A stretch of 64,000 bases of DNA from Corynebacterium jeikeium. GTDB taxonomy: Bacteria; Actinomycetota; Actinomycetes; Mycobacteriales; Mycobacteriaceae. The stretch is taken from assembly GCF_028609885.1 (NCBI RefSeq), contig NZ_CP063195.1, positions 186,001 through 250,000 on the forward strand, in the 5' to 3' direction. Under the pieces are notes generated by a model. That model saw only the letters and a list, made by a program, of their open reading frames with translations, was not told the origin of the DNA and made no database searches. Of this stretch, positions 1-8,951 are shown one piece after another; positions within the stretch are counted from its first letter, which is position 1; each line of letters begins with the position of its first letter. The position numbers and the translations under genes are program-made.

Positions 1-36
1 GCAGGCTGGACCATCACCGTCAAGAAGGGCAGCTAG
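1..36 (+). CDS. C-terminal end of an upstream gene (partial)
   Basis: The first twelve codons read AGWTITVKKGS followed by TAG, in a frame that is open from the left edge of the window. This is the tail of a protein whose body lies outside the window, so no family can be named. It is kept because the tail is followed by a 100-base spacer and then an unrelated gene. It could also be a chance open frame. Confidence 0.4.
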   Translation, partial: AGWTITVKKGS

Positions 37-136
37 GCTGCCAGTAGACTACCCGGCCCCACCGCCCCACATTGGGGGTAATTGGGGCGAGAGGGGCGTC
101 ACTAAGAAAAGCGAGTGACGGGCGAGCACGGCAACA

Positions 137-877
137 ATGGGGCACATGAGTGACTCACCGGTAACTAGGCACACAATCTTCCAGAACTCCCTCATGACCG
201 CCCTGCTAGACGGCATCTACGACGGTGAGATGACCGTCGGCGAGCTGCTGGGCAAGGGTAACTTCGGGCTGGGAACGTTCGACGCGCTGGACGGCGAGAT
301 GGTCATCATCGATGGCGTTTGTTACCAGCTGCGCCACGACGGCAGTGCCACCCGCGCTGACCTGGAAACCCGCAGCCCTTACGCAGTGGCGACTAACTTC
401 GTGCCACGCATTCGTCGTCGCGCCCCGGAAAACATCCGCCGTGCGGATCTATCGAAGTTCATCGACGGCATGACACCCTCCTCGAACTACATGTACGCCG
501 TCCGCATCACCGGGCACTTCAGCAGCGTGGTCACCCGCACGGTCGTGAAGCAGAAGCCGCCCTATCGGCCGATGGTCGAGGCGACGGATGATGACGCCGA
601 GCAACACTTCACCGACGTCACGGGAATTATCGCGGGCTTCCGCACGCCGGTTTACGAGAAGGGCATCTCCGTGCCTGGCTGCCACGTGCATTTCATCGAC
701 GACTCGCGCACCGTCGGCGGCCACGTGCTGGACTTCACCCTGGAGGAAGGCAAGATCGAGCTGTGCCCCGGCACCGACCTGGAGCTACGCCTGCCGCTGA
801 CTAGTGCATTCTCCGAGGCGAATCTGGACCCGGAGGACTTGGACGCGCAGCTGCACAAGACAGAGGTTAAGGACTAG
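137..877 (+). CDS. budA: alpha-acetolactate decarboxylase
   Basis: This cytoplasmic zinc enzyme converts (S)-2-acetolactate to (R)-acetoin and CO2, draining pyruvate carbon and taking acetolactate from valine/leucine synthesis. The 246 residues match the family's usual length. Visible family hallmarks are the N-terminal GNFGLGTFDALDGEM segment (residues about 40-55), the conserved YAVRITGHF stretch near residue 120, and the metal-site HVHFIDD block near residue 183 followed by GGHVLDF. Two starts are possible, ATG at 137 or ATG at 146 (MSDSPVT); neither has a strong ribosome binding site. A GGGCGTCA motif with an A-rich tail lies just upstream at 94-101. No acetolactate synthase or butanediol dehydrogenase gene is adjacent. 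I am confident of the family. Confidence 0.93.
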   Translation: MGHMSDSPVTRHTIFQNSLMTALLDGIYDGEMTVGELLGKGNFGLGTFDALDGEMVIIDGVCYQLRHDGSATRADLETRSPYAVATNFVPRIRRRAPENIRRADLSKFIDGMTPSSNYMYAVRITGHFSSVVTRTVVKQKPPYRPMVEATDDDAEQHFTDVTGIIAGFRTPVYEKGISVPGCHVHFIDDSRTVGGHVLDFTLEEGKIELCPGTDLELRLPLTSAFSEANLDPEDLDAQLHKTEVKD

Positions 878-954
878 GCAACCTCAAAAAGGCCTGCCAT
901 AGTTTCCCCTTCGATATAAGGTGATCCACAGCGATTACTGAAGGGTGTTAATCA

Positions 955-2895
955 ATGGCTAAAAGAAGCTCGCTGTTATTCGCAATTGCGCTGATCGCAG
1001 CACTGGTGACAATCGTCGTACCACCGGCACAGGAAGCTCGGGCGGAGGATGAGGAGGGTAAGAACATCCCGCCGACGATGCTGATCTTGGATGCCTCCGG
1101 ATCGATGAAAACTCCGGACGCCGGTGGACAGACGCGCATGGCTGCCGCGAAGGATGCGGCGCAGCTGTTTTCTGTGGCCGTGCCCAGCGACGCGGAGTTG
1201 GGATTCATGGTCTACGGAACGGAGGTCGGCAACTCGCCGGAAGAACGCGACGCCGGCTGTAAGGACGTAAAAACCCTGTTGCCGGTGGAAAAGGGGAACG
1301 TAACCAAGATTCCCGCAGAAGTCGGCAAAGTGGAGGCTTCCGGTCACACACCGATGGGCCCAGCTTTGAGGCAAGCCGCCGAGGAGCTGCCGAAGGACGG
1401 CGAGCGCTCGATCGTGCTGGTATCCGACGGCGAGGACACCTGCGCCCCACCACCAGTGTGCGAGGTGGCCAAGGATCTGAAGAAGGAAGGCATTGACCTC
1501 ACCATCAATACCGTTGGCTTCCTAGTGGATTCCAAGGCCCGCAAGGAGCTGGAGTGTATCGCCGAGGCAGGCGGCGGCGAGTACATGGATGCCAAGGACA
1601 CCGTGAGTTTGGCTGATTCCATGAAGCGGCTGACTACCCGCACGGCCCAGACCACTGAGACAGAAGCGGAGGAGATCAGCGGAGGAGATGATTACTCATC
1701 GGCGGCTAAGGTGCCGGCCGATGTGGAGACGTTCTCCACGAAGCTGCGTGAAAAGTCCGGTGGGGACCGGGCGGACGAGGACGGCGCCGAGTACTTCAGT
1801 ACCCCCATCGCCGAAGGCGAGCGCCTGGCGCTCAGCGTGGCCACGATGCCTCCGCCCTCCCAGGGCGATGGGCTGGGGAGGTCTAACTTCGCGCTCAAGT
1901 TGGACGCAGAGGAGCTAGATTGCTACCTGGACAACAGTGGAGACACCGGGATCATCGATTCCAACGGACCGTTCTTCTCCTCCTACACAACGAAGCGAGC
2001 AGGCGAAGACTGCCCAGCAGGTGACTTCAAGTTCAAGGTAGTGCGCAAGAGTGGCCCGTACGAGGGGCAGGAGATTCCCGCGGAGGTCACCATCAAGCGC
2101 TTCGCGAACGAAGACCTCAATGGTGTTCCGGAGCCTTTCGAGGAAGAGAGCTTCTCCCATGAGGATTCCCCGCAAGCTGCCGAAGACGTGGAGACGGTGA
2201 AGCCGGGGGCGTGGTTCCACGACGCCGCGGAGCTCAAGGCGGACGGCAAGTCTACGGTGAAGGCCGAAATCGTGCCGGGCGAAACTCACGTGTTCAAGAT
2301 CAAGGCTGAGTATGGGCAGAAGCTGCGGGGTGGGATGAAGCTGGTCGCGGCTCCTGACAAGGAGCTGGCGCGCATCTCTCAATTGCAGGTGCGAACCTTG
2401 AACTCTGCGCGACAGGCGGCTTCTTCGCAGGAAAGTCAATCTGTCAGCCCGCCCACTGAGGGTCAGTCCGTTGCCTTCGGCCACGCCGCCAGGCTGAACT
2501 ATCGCAACATGGTGGGTGATGGTGAGGAACAACCGAGTGATGTTGCGGCGCGGAAATCTTGGCTGGATGGGGACCAGTACATCGTGGTTTTCTTCAACAA
2601 CAGCTGGGGTGGCGGCGAACACCGGGACGTTTCAGAGGTGAAGAACGAGGTCGCCACCTATGAGCTCACCACAGAGCTCACGGGGGAGAAGATTCCCGGC
2701 CCGAAGTTCTCGGAAGCTTCGCATCCGCAGGACGAGGACGGTGAAGACAACTCCAAGCAGGCTGCTGAATCCGAGGAGAAAGACAACGAAGAGTCCGGCT
2801 CGAGCAACAACCTGATCTGGTACAGCGTCGTCGTGGGCGTGCTGGTAGCCCTGGGCGGTGGCGGCGTGGCCCTCGCCTACAGCCGCAAGCGCTAA
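955..2895 (+). CDS. secreted, membrane-anchored von Willebrand factor A domain protein
   Basis: A 646-residue exported protein. Residues 1-30 form a Sec signal peptide ending ARA. A vWA domain follows, with the metal-ion-dependent adhesion site DASGSM at 46-51, a later SGHTPMGPAL threonine loop and a VLVSDGEDTC aspartate loop. A long acidic extracellular region follows, then one hydrophobic helix near 619-640 and a short basic tail YSRKR, so the protein should sit in the plasma membrane with its bulk outside. The vWA fold binds proteins through a divalent metal; the ligand here is unknown. Four cysteines in the vWA part may form disulfides. It stands alone and ends at a strong terminator. There is no LPXTG motif, so sortase anchoring is unlikely. 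Confidence 0.85.
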   Translation: MAKRSSLLFAIALIAALVTIVVPPAQEARAEDEEGKNIPPTMLILDASGSMKTPDAGGQTRMAAAKDAAQLFSVAVPSDAELGFMVYGTEVGNSPEERDAGCKDVKTLLPVEKGNVTKIPAEVGKVEASGHTPMGPALRQAAEELPKDGERSIVLVSDGEDTCAPPPVCEVAKDLKKEGIDLTINTVGFLVDSKARKELECIAEAGGGEYMDAKDTVSLADSMKRLTTRTAQTTETEAEEISGGDDYSSAAKVPADVETFSTKLREKSGGDRADEDGAEYFSTPIAEGERLALSVATMPPPSQGDGLGRSNFALKLDAEELDCYLDNSGDTGIIDSNGPFFSSYTTKRAGEDCPAGDFKFKVVRKSGPYEGQEIPAEVTIKRFANEDLNGVPEPFEEESFSHEDSPQAAEDVETVKPGAWFHDAAELKADGKSTVKAEIVPGETHVFKIKAEYGQKLRGGMKLVAAPDKELARISQLQVRTLNSARQAASSQESQSVSPPTEGQSVAFGHAARLNYRNMVGDGEEQPSDVAARKSWLDGDQYIVVFFNNSWGGGEHRDVSEVKNEVATYELTTELTGEKIPGPKFSEASHPQDEDGEDNSKQAAESEEKDNEESGSSNNLIWYSVVVGVLVALGGGGVALAYSRKR

Positions 2896-2914
2896 GCGCT
2901 CCAATCCATAAACT

Positions 2915-2962
2915 AAGCCCCCAACTCCAGCGGAGGTAATCCGCGAAGGGAGTTGGGGGCTT
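2915..2962. terminator. bidirectional rho-independent terminator
   Basis: A perfect 14-bp inverted repeat (2915-2928 paired with 2949-2962) encloses a smaller GCGGA/TCCGC stem. It lies between the convergent vWA gene and fadB, and ends in TTT on the plus strand and has AA-T-rich flank on the minus side. It likely stops transcription from both sides. Confidence 0.85.
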
Positions 2963-3019
2963 TAAGCGTTTTCGCCCTGGAGCCTCGCCCGGAGGCCTAG
3001 CTCTGGGGCGATAGAAGAA

Positions 3020-5347
3020 CTACTTCTTCAGAGACTCCAGCGGGGTGAAGCGCTCGCCGTACTTAGCGGCCAGCTCCTCAGCGCGGGCAACGAAGCCTGC
3101 AACGCCGCGGGTCGGGTAGTCGCCACCGTCGCGATCCGCAACCTTGCCCTCTGGCAGGGTAGCGGCGGCCGGGCGGTCGTAGTTCTTGATGTACTGGCGG
3201 GTACCGCCGGTCCAGGCCGGGAAGCCGATGCCCATGATGGAGCCGATGTTGGCATCCGCATCAGAGGTCAGCACGCCCTCGTCGATGCACTTCTGGGTCT
3301 CTAGAGCCTCGGCGAACAGCGGACGCTCCACCAGGTCGATGAAGGCCGGCGCGTCAGCCGGAACGTTGGAGCCAGCAGCCACGCCGCTCGGGTCAGCAGC
3401 AGCCTTCTGGGCTGCGCCGGCAGCGGCGGTATCCAGGCCGGTGCCTGCAACGGTGGACTCGCCGTCGGCGACCTTCACCTTGCCGGCACCCAGCTCGTCC
3501 CACAGGCCGCGCCACAGGCCGGTGCGACGGCCTTCCTCGTTGTACTCGTAGAAGCCCTTGCCCTCGAGCTTGCCCGGGCGGTCGTAGACGTCCAGCATCT
3601 TGTCCACGATCTCGGTCACGCCACCGTCGTCGACGGTCAGGCCAGCGGCTTCCTGGGCAGCGCGGGTCTCGGAACCGATCTTGCGGGCCAGCTTCAGGTT
3701 CAGCTCGTCCTGCAGCTGCAGCGGCGGTGCCGGGTAGCCAGCCTGGCGGCCAGCGGCCTCGATGACGGCTGGGTCGATGCCCTCAGCCAGCATGCGCATA
3801 GCCTCGTTCAGGAAGAAGCCGATGACGCGGGAGGTGTAGAAGCCGCGGGAGTCGTTCACGACGATCGGGGTCTTGCGGATCTGGCCGGTGAAGTCCAGGG
3901 CCGCAGCCAGGGTCTCGTCGGAGGTCTCCTCGCCCTTGATGATCTCCACCAGCGGCATCTTGTCTACCGGGGAGAAGAAGTGGATACCGATGAAGTCCTT
4001 CGGGCGCTTCACGCCGGTAGCCAGCTCGGTGATCGGCAGGGTGGAGGTGTTGGAGCCCAGCACGCAATCCTCCGGCACGGCTGCCTCGATCTCTGCCCAG
4101 ACCTTGTGCTTCAGCTCGGTGTTCTCGAACACGGCCTCGATCACGATGTCACAGTCGGACAGGTCGGAGTAGTCGACGGAAGGCTTGATGCGGTCCAGCA
4201 GAGCCTTGGACTTCTCCTCGGTGGTCTTGCCGCGCTTCAGCGCCTTGGCCTCCAGTCCCTCGGAGTAGGACTTGCCCTTCTCGGCAGCCTCCATCTTGAT
4301 GTCCTTCAGCACGACCTCCATGCCAGCCTTCGCTGCCACGTAGGCGATCGCTGCGCCCATCATGCCGGCACCAACCATGCCCAGCTTCTTGAACTGCTTC
4401 TTCTCAACGTCCTTCGGGCGGGAGCCGCCACCGTTGCAGTACTGCAGGTCGAAGAAGAATGCCTGCATCATGTTCTTGGAGGTCGTGCCGGTGACCAGCT
4501 CCACGAAGTAGCGGGTCTCCACGGCCAGGGCCTCTTCGATGTTCTTCAGCTGTGCGCCCTCAACGGCGGCCTTCAGGATGGCCTTCGGGGCCGGCATCGG
4601 TGCGCCCTTGATCTGCTTGGTCACGTTAGCCGGGAAGGAGGGCAGGAACTGCGCCAGCTTCGGGTTGGTCGGGGTGCCGCCCGGGATCTTGAAGCCCTTC
4701 TGGTCCCACGGCTGGGATGCTTCCGGGTTCTCCTTGATCCACTTCTTGGCAGCGTCGATCAGCTGGTCTGCCGGGACGACCTCGTCGATCAGGCCGGTCT
4801 TCAGTGCGTCTTCTGCGCGGAACTGGCGGCCGGTGGTCAGGACCTTCATCAGTGCGTCCTGGATGCCCAGCATGCGGACCACGCGGGTCACACCGCCGCC
4901 ACCCGGCAGCAGACCCAGGGTGACCTCTGGCAGGCCAACCTTCAGGCCCTTGGCGTCAGAAGCAATGCGGTGGTGCGTGGCCAGAGCGATCTCCAGGCCA
5001 CCGCCGAGCGCCGCACCGTTGATGGCGGCGACAACCGGCACACCGAGGGTCTCGATGGCGCGCAGGCCGGCCTTCATGCCGTTGATCTGCTTGGTGATTG
5101 CTTCTGCGTCTTCCGGGGTGGACTTGATCATCGACTTGATGTCGCCGCCGGCGAAGAAGGTCTTCTTGGCAGAGGTGATGACTACGCCCTTGGCCTCGCC
5201 GGACTCCACTGCGCCCTGCAGCTTCTCCACCAGCTCGGGCAGCTCGCCCTGGAAGGTGTCGTTCATGGTGTTGACCGGCTGGTTCGGGTCGTCCATGGTG
5301 ATGGTTACGATGCCGTCGCCATCCTGGTCCCACTTGAACATGCTCAT
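3020..5347 (-). CDS. fadB: fatty-acid beta-oxidation multifunctional enzyme: enoyl-CoA hydratase / 3-hydroxyacyl-CoA dehydrogenase
   Basis: The 775-residue protein carries out the hydration and NAD-dependent oxidation steps of beta-oxidation in the cytoplasm. Residues about 1-210 are a crotonase domain with the oxyanion-hole segments FFAGGDIKSM and NGAALGGGLEIALATHHRIA. From about residue 325 a Rossmann domain starts with GMVGAGMMGAAIAY, followed by SNTSTLPI and the catalytic GIHFFSPVDKMPLVEI stretch, then the C-terminal dehydrogenase domains. The start ATG is preceded by an AAGGAG ribosome binding site. It lies 107 bases downstream of the thiolase gene fadA on the same strand, so the two probably form an operon and an alpha2beta2-type complex. 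A GGGCGTCA motif lies about 25 bases upstream of the start. Confidence 0.94.
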   Translation of the reverse strand: MSMFKWDQDGDGIVTITMDDPNQPVNTMNDTFQGELPELVEKLQGAVESGEAKGVVITSAKKTFFAGGDIKSMIKSTPEDAEAITKQINGMKAGLRAIETLGVPVVAAINGAALGGGLEIALATHHRIASDAKGLKVGLPEVTLGLLPGGGGVTRVVRMLGIQDALMKVLTTGRQFRAEDALKTGLIDEVVPADQLIDAAKKWIKENPEASQPWDQKGFKIPGGTPTNPKLAQFLPSFPANVTKQIKGAPMPAPKAILKAAVEGAQLKNIEEALAVETRYFVELVTGTTSKNMMQAFFFDLQYCNGGGSRPKDVEKKQFKKLGMVGAGMMGAAIAYVAAKAGMEVVLKDIKMEAAEKGKSYSEGLEAKALKRGKTTEEKSKALLDRIKPSVDYSDLSDCDIVIEAVFENTELKHKVWAEIEAAVPEDCVLGSNTSTLPITELATGVKRPKDFIGIHFFSPVDKMPLVEIIKGEETSDETLAAALDFTGQIRKTPIVVNDSRGFYTSRVIGFFLNEAMRMLAEGIDPAVIEAAGRQAGYPAPPLQLQDELNLKLARKIGSETRAAQEAAGLTVDDGGVTEIVDKMLDVYDRPGKLEGKGFYEYNEEGRRTGLWRGLWDELGAGKVKVADGESTVAGTGLDTAAAGAAQKAAADPSGVAAGSNVPADAPAFIDLVERPLFAEALETQKCIDEGVLTSDADANIGSIMGIGFPAWTGGTRQYIKNYDRPAAATLPEGKVADRDGGDYPTRGVAGFVARAEELAAKYGERFTPLESLKK

Positions 5348-5454
5348 GTGTGATGCTCCTTGTTTTATTTATTGACGCCCTCACGCTTGCGTTCGCGGGA
5401 GGTTGTCAGAGGAAAATTGAGTGTTTCTTGTGTTTTGGTCTGCGGGAAGGTCGG

Positions 5455-6684
5455 TTAGACGCGCTCGATGATCGTGGCCACACCCATGCCGGCTGCGACA
5501 CAGAGGGTGATCAGGGCGTAGCGGCCGCCGGTGCGGTGCAGCTCGTCGACGGCGGTGCCGGTGATGATCGCGCCGGTTGCACCCAGCGGGTGGCCCATGG
5601 CGATGGCGCCACCGGAGACGTTGAGCTTCTCGTCCGGGATGTCCAGCTCGCGCTGTGCACGCAGGACGACGGAGGAGAATGCCTCGTTGATCTCCCAGAT
5701 GTCGATGTCCTCGGGCTTCAGGCCAGCCTTGGCCAGGGCGGCGCGGGAGGCCGGAGCCGGGGCGGTCAGCATGATGGTCGGCTCCACACCGGAGGTGGCG
5801 ACGGAGACAACGCGGGCGCGCGGGGTCAGGTCGAAGTCCTTACCGGCCTGCTCGGAACCGATGGCCAGCAGGGCTGCGCCGTCGACAATGCCGGAGGAGT
5901 TACCTGCGTGGTGCAGGTGGTTGATGCGCTCCAGCTGCGGGTACTTGGTCTGCGCGACAGCGTCGAAGCCACCCTGGTCGCCGATCATGGCGAAGGCGGG
6001 CTTCAGGCCGGACAGGCCCTCGACGGTGGTGCCAGGGCGGATGGTCTCGTCGCGGTCCAGCAGGGTGATCCCGTTCTGGTCCTTCACCGGAACGACGGTG
6101 CGGTCGAAGCGGCCCTCTTCCCATGCCTTGGATGCGCGCTCGTGGGAGCGGGCAGCGAAAGCGTCGAGGTCCTCGCGGGACAGGCCGTCCAGGCTGGCGA
6201 TGATGTCAGCGGAGATGCCCTGCGGGATGAAGTCGTTGTAGAAGTTGGAGGCGGGATCCATCGCCAGGGCGCCGCCGTCGGAGCCCATCGGGACGCGGGA
6301 CATGGACTCCACGCCGCCGACGAAGACCAGGTCGTCCCAGCCGGAGCGGATCTTCTGCGCGCCCAGGTTCACGGCGGTCAGGCCGGAGGCGCAGTAGCGG
6401 TTCACCTGGAGGCCGGTAGCGGTGTACGGCAGGCCGGCGTTCAGCGCGGCGGTGCGGGCGATGTCCATGCCCTGGTCGCCGACGGGGGTGACACAGCCAG
6501 CGATGACGTCGCTGATGCGGTTGGGGTCGATGCCCGGGTTGCGCTCGATGATCGATTCGATCAGGCCGGAGAGCAGGTCGACGGGCTTGGCGGTGTGTAG
6601 GGAACCGCCCGGCTTGCCCTTTCCACGGGGGGTGCGGACGGCGTCGTAAATGAATGCCTCAGGGGCGCCAGTGTTACTGGTCAT
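5455..6684 (-). CDS. fadA: acetyl-CoA C-acyltransferase (3-ketoacyl-CoA thiolase)
   Basis: A 409-residue thiolase that cleaves 3-ketoacyl-CoA with CoA to release acetyl-CoA, the last step of beta-oxidation. The nucleophilic cysteine is Cys98 in [10 protein letters not shown], the general-base histidine lies in GHPLGATGA near residue 360, and the second catalytic cysteine in LCVAAGMG near residue 392. The glycine-rich [11 protein letters not shown] loop is also typical. It is the first gene of a fadA-fadB pair. Thiolases of the biosynthetic acetoacetyl-CoA type look similar, but the partnership with fadB favours the degradative role. Upstream, 187 bases separate it from the next minus-strand gene's end and should hold its promoter; I could not fix a -35/-10 pair. 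Confidence 0.93.
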   Translation of the reverse strand: MTSNTGAPEAFIYDAVRTPRGKGKPGGSLHTAKPVDLLSGLIESIIERNPGIDPNRISDVIAGCVTPVGDQGMDIARTAALNAGLPYTATGLQVNRYCASGLTAVNLGAQKIRSGWDDLVFVGGVESMSRVPMGSDGGALAMDPASNFYNDFIPQGISADIIASLDGLSREDLDAFAARSHERASKAWEEGRFDRTVVPVKDQNGITLLDRDETIRPGTTVEGLSGLKPAFAMIGDQGGFDAVAQTKYPQLERINHLHHAGNSSGIVDGAALLAIGSEQAGKDFDLTPRARVVSVATSGVEPTIMLTAPAPASRAALAKAGLKPEDIDIWEINEAFSSVVLRAQRELDIPDEKLNVSGGAIAMGHPLGATGAIITGTAVDELHRTGGRYALITLCVAAGMGVATIIERV

Positions 6685-6871
6685 GTCAGTCCTATTTCCT
6701 ATCGTTCTCGACAGTGATCCGATAGTGCAGTGATTCCTTTAGGTCAGGGACTTAGCAGGGCACGGCACTAGACTTGTGTCTCACGCCACACTACCCGTTC
6801 TTCTAGGAAATAGTTGTACTCTTATGTCTTTTTCTTCCCCTATAAGGTGCCCCCGCTAGGTTGAGGTTGGC

Positions 6872-7696
6872 CTAGCGTTTCTGAAACACCAGCACCAGGT
6901 TGGAAACCGCAAACTCGCGGAGCCCCGGTACACGTACCATCCACCATGCCCACCAGGGGTGATAGCGCGGGAACGCGGCCACCAGCTCAGCGCTTTCGTC
7001 GTGTACCTTGCGCGCATACTCCAGGCCTTCGGCGGCGGAGACGTCAAACAGGCTCTCGCCCCAGCGGTTTTTCGGTGGCTTGCCCATCTTCTTTTCATAG
7101 CGCCGGGCGGCAAACTCCCCGCCCACGTAGTGCTGCCACAGGCCGGTTTCGTGTCCGCCGAACGGACCCAGCCACACCGTATAGCTGTAGATCATCACTC
7201 CGCCTGGCTTCGTCACCCGCAGCATCTCATCGGCCATTCGCCACGGATCCGGTACGTGCTCTGCGACATTGGAAGAGTAGGTGATGTCGAAGGCGTCACT
7301 TAGAAAAGGTAGGTCCAGCCCCGAACCCCGCACCGAGGTCTGCAGCTTGATGCCCGCGGCGGCCATCTCGCCGACGTCTGGTTCGCAGGTGTAATAATCC
7401 GCGCCGGCTTTGTCGAAGGCCACTCCGAAATAACCCGGGCCGCCGCCGACGTCCAGGATCTTTGCGCCGCGCAGGGGCTCGACCTGACTATCCCCGCGAC
7501 TATCTCCGCACACGCCCGCGTAAATGTCACGGATCAGCCCGACGGTGTCCTCCGCCAAGTGGCCGTAGAAAATATCGGGCCGGGTCTGCTCATACTTGAA
7601 GTCGCTTAGCAGGCCGAAGGAACGGCGCAGGGTGGCGCGGCGGCGGAAAACGCTTAGCGTCTGGCGCTGGCGGGCGGGGTGGTTGTTCAGGTTCAT
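6872..7696 (-). CDS. mtrP: class I SAM-dependent methyltransferase of the mycolate locus (MtrP / Rv0224c-like)
   Basis: A 274-residue protein with a Rossmann-type methyltransferase core: motif I ILDVGGGPGYFGVAF near residue 84, an acidic post-I segment TCEPD, and DITYSSNVAEHVPDP as motif II/III. Its position, divergent from a GT4 gene and next to DUF3068, acyltransferase and AftD genes, matches M. tuberculosis Rv0224c. As I recall, the C. glutamicum counterpart was named MtrP and is needed for efficient export of trehalose mycolates; the methyl acceptor was not certain. The symbol here rests on synteny. The protein has no membrane helix and should be cytoplasmic. Confidence 0.8.
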   Translation of the reverse strand: MNLNNHPARQRQTLSVFRRRATLRRSFGLLSDFKYEQTRPDIFYGHLAEDTVGLIRDIYAGVCGDSRGDSQVEPLRGAKILDVGGGPGYFGVAFDKAGADYYTCEPDVGEMAAAGIKLQTSVRGSGLDLPFLSDAFDITYSSNVAEHVPDPWRMADEMLRVTKPGGVMIYSYTVWLGPFGGHETGLWQHYVGGEFAARRYEKKMGKPPKNRWGESLFDVSAAEGLEYARKVHDESAELVAAFPRYHPWWAWWMVRVPGLREFAVSNLVLVFQKR

Positions 7697-7790
7697 CGAG
7701 TGTCTATCTTTTCAGGTTGCGCCGACTCTTTGCATGGATTCACCAAACCCGGCGAAGTCGCAGGCGGTGGCGACTAACATAGTGTCCATC

Positions 7791-8951
7791 ATGAAAGTAC
7801 TGCTTCTCTGCTGGCGCGACACAAACCACCCCGAAGGTGGCGGCAGCGAACGTTACTTAGAGCGCGTGGGGGAGTACCTGGTCAACCAGGGCCACCAGGT
7901 GGTGTTCCGCACCGCCCACTATCCCGGCTCCAAACGTTCGCAGCAGGTCGGGCCTAACTTCCGCTTCTCTCGCGGTGGCCGGAACCTGTCGGTCTACCCC
8001 CGCGCGCTGGTGGCGATTCTGGCCGCCCGCCGGGGGCGCGGGTCGCTGGCGGATATTGGCCGCCCGGATGTTGTGGTGGACACGCAAAACGGCGTGCCCT
8101 TCTTCGCCTCCCTGGTCAGCGGCGCGCCCACTGTCGTCTTGACTCACCACTGCCACCGCGAGCAGTGGTCCGTCGCCGGCCCGATCCTCTCCCGCATCGG
8201 TTGGCTGATCGAGTCCACCATCTCGCCGTGGATTCATCGTCGTCGCCGCTGGGTTACCGTTTCCGCCCCCTCCGCCGAGGAGCTGGTGGAGCTTGGCGTG
8301 CCGCGCGGCAACATCGAGATCATTCGTAACGGTATCGATCCGGTTGCTCCTTCTTTGATTCCGGACGCCCCCAGCCCCAACTCCGACGATGCCAACGAGG
8401 AGCAGACGATTCACCTGGTGGCGCTTTCCCGGTTGGTCCCCCACAAGCAAATCGAGCACGCACTGGACGCGCTGGCCGCCGTGGCACGCACTCATCCGAA
8501 TGTGCGCCTGGATGTGATCGGCGACGGATGGTGGGCAGACCGCCTGCGGGACTATGCCCGCGAGCTGGGAATTGAGCCGCTGGTGGTGTTCCACGGCTTC
8601 GTGTCCGAGGAATTGAAGCACCGTATCCTCAACCGCGCCTCTGTGCACGTGATGCCCTCCCGCAAGGAGGGCTGGGGCCTGGCCGTGATTGAGGCGGGAC
8701 AGCACGGGGTGCCGACGGTTGGCTACGAGTCCTCTGCCGGGCTGCGCGATTCCGTTATTGACGGGGAGACCGGCCTGCTGTGCTCTTCCCCCGGCGGGCT
8801 GATGAACGCGGTCGAATACCTGTTGGATAACCCGGAGAAACGCCGGGAGATGGGGCGGGCTGCAAAGCGTCGAGCTGAGGAGTTTTCCTGGGACGCGACC
8901 GGTGCAGCATGGGAGAAACTGCTGCGCCAAGAAGTGGCGAGGGGGCGTTAG
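7791..8951 (+). CDS. GT4-family glycosyltransferase (Rv0225-like)
   Basis: From ATG 7791 the product is 386 residues and begins MKVLLLCWRDTNHPEGGGSERYL, the expected first beta-strand and glycine loop of a GT-B glycosyltransferase; the open frame extends further upstream but that part is non-conserved, and a GTG at 7782 is a second option. The C-terminal half has the GT4 donor-site signature EGWGLAVIEAGQHGVP followed by DSVIDGETGLL (E-x7-E pattern). It likely transfers a sugar from a nucleotide- or prenyl-linked donor during envelope assembly at the inner face of the membrane. Acceptor unknown. It is divergent from the methyltransferase and overlaps the next, convergent gene by four bases. 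Confidence 0.87.
   Translation: MKVLLLCWRDTNHPEGGGSERYLERVGEYLVNQGHQVVFRTAHYPGSKRSQQVGPNFRFSRGGRNLSVYPRALVAILAARRGRGSLADIGRPDVVVDTQNGVPFFASLVSGAPTVVLTHHCHREQWSVAGPILSRIGWLIESTISPWIHRRRRWVTVSAPSAEELVELGVPRGNIEIIRNGIDPVAPSLIPDAPSPNSDDANEEQTIHLVALSRLVPHKQIEHALDALAAVARTHPNVRLDVIGDGWWADRLRDYARELGIEPLVVFHGFVSEELKHRILNRASVHVMPSRKEGWGLAVIEAGQHGVPTVGYESSAGLRDSVIDGETGLLCSSPGGLMNAVEYLLDNPEKRREMGRAAKRRAEEFSWDATGAAWEKLLRQEVARGR

Noticed and set aside
57..86. GC-rich stem after the partial gene at the left edge as a terminator
   Set aside because: Several CCCCA/TGGGG pairings are possible but none is followed by a T-tract, so there is no firm support.
3980..5353. 457-residue plus-strand open frame opposite fadB
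   Set aside because: It is a codon-bias shadow of fadB with His/Leu/Gly-rich nonsense composition, no start site and no domain.
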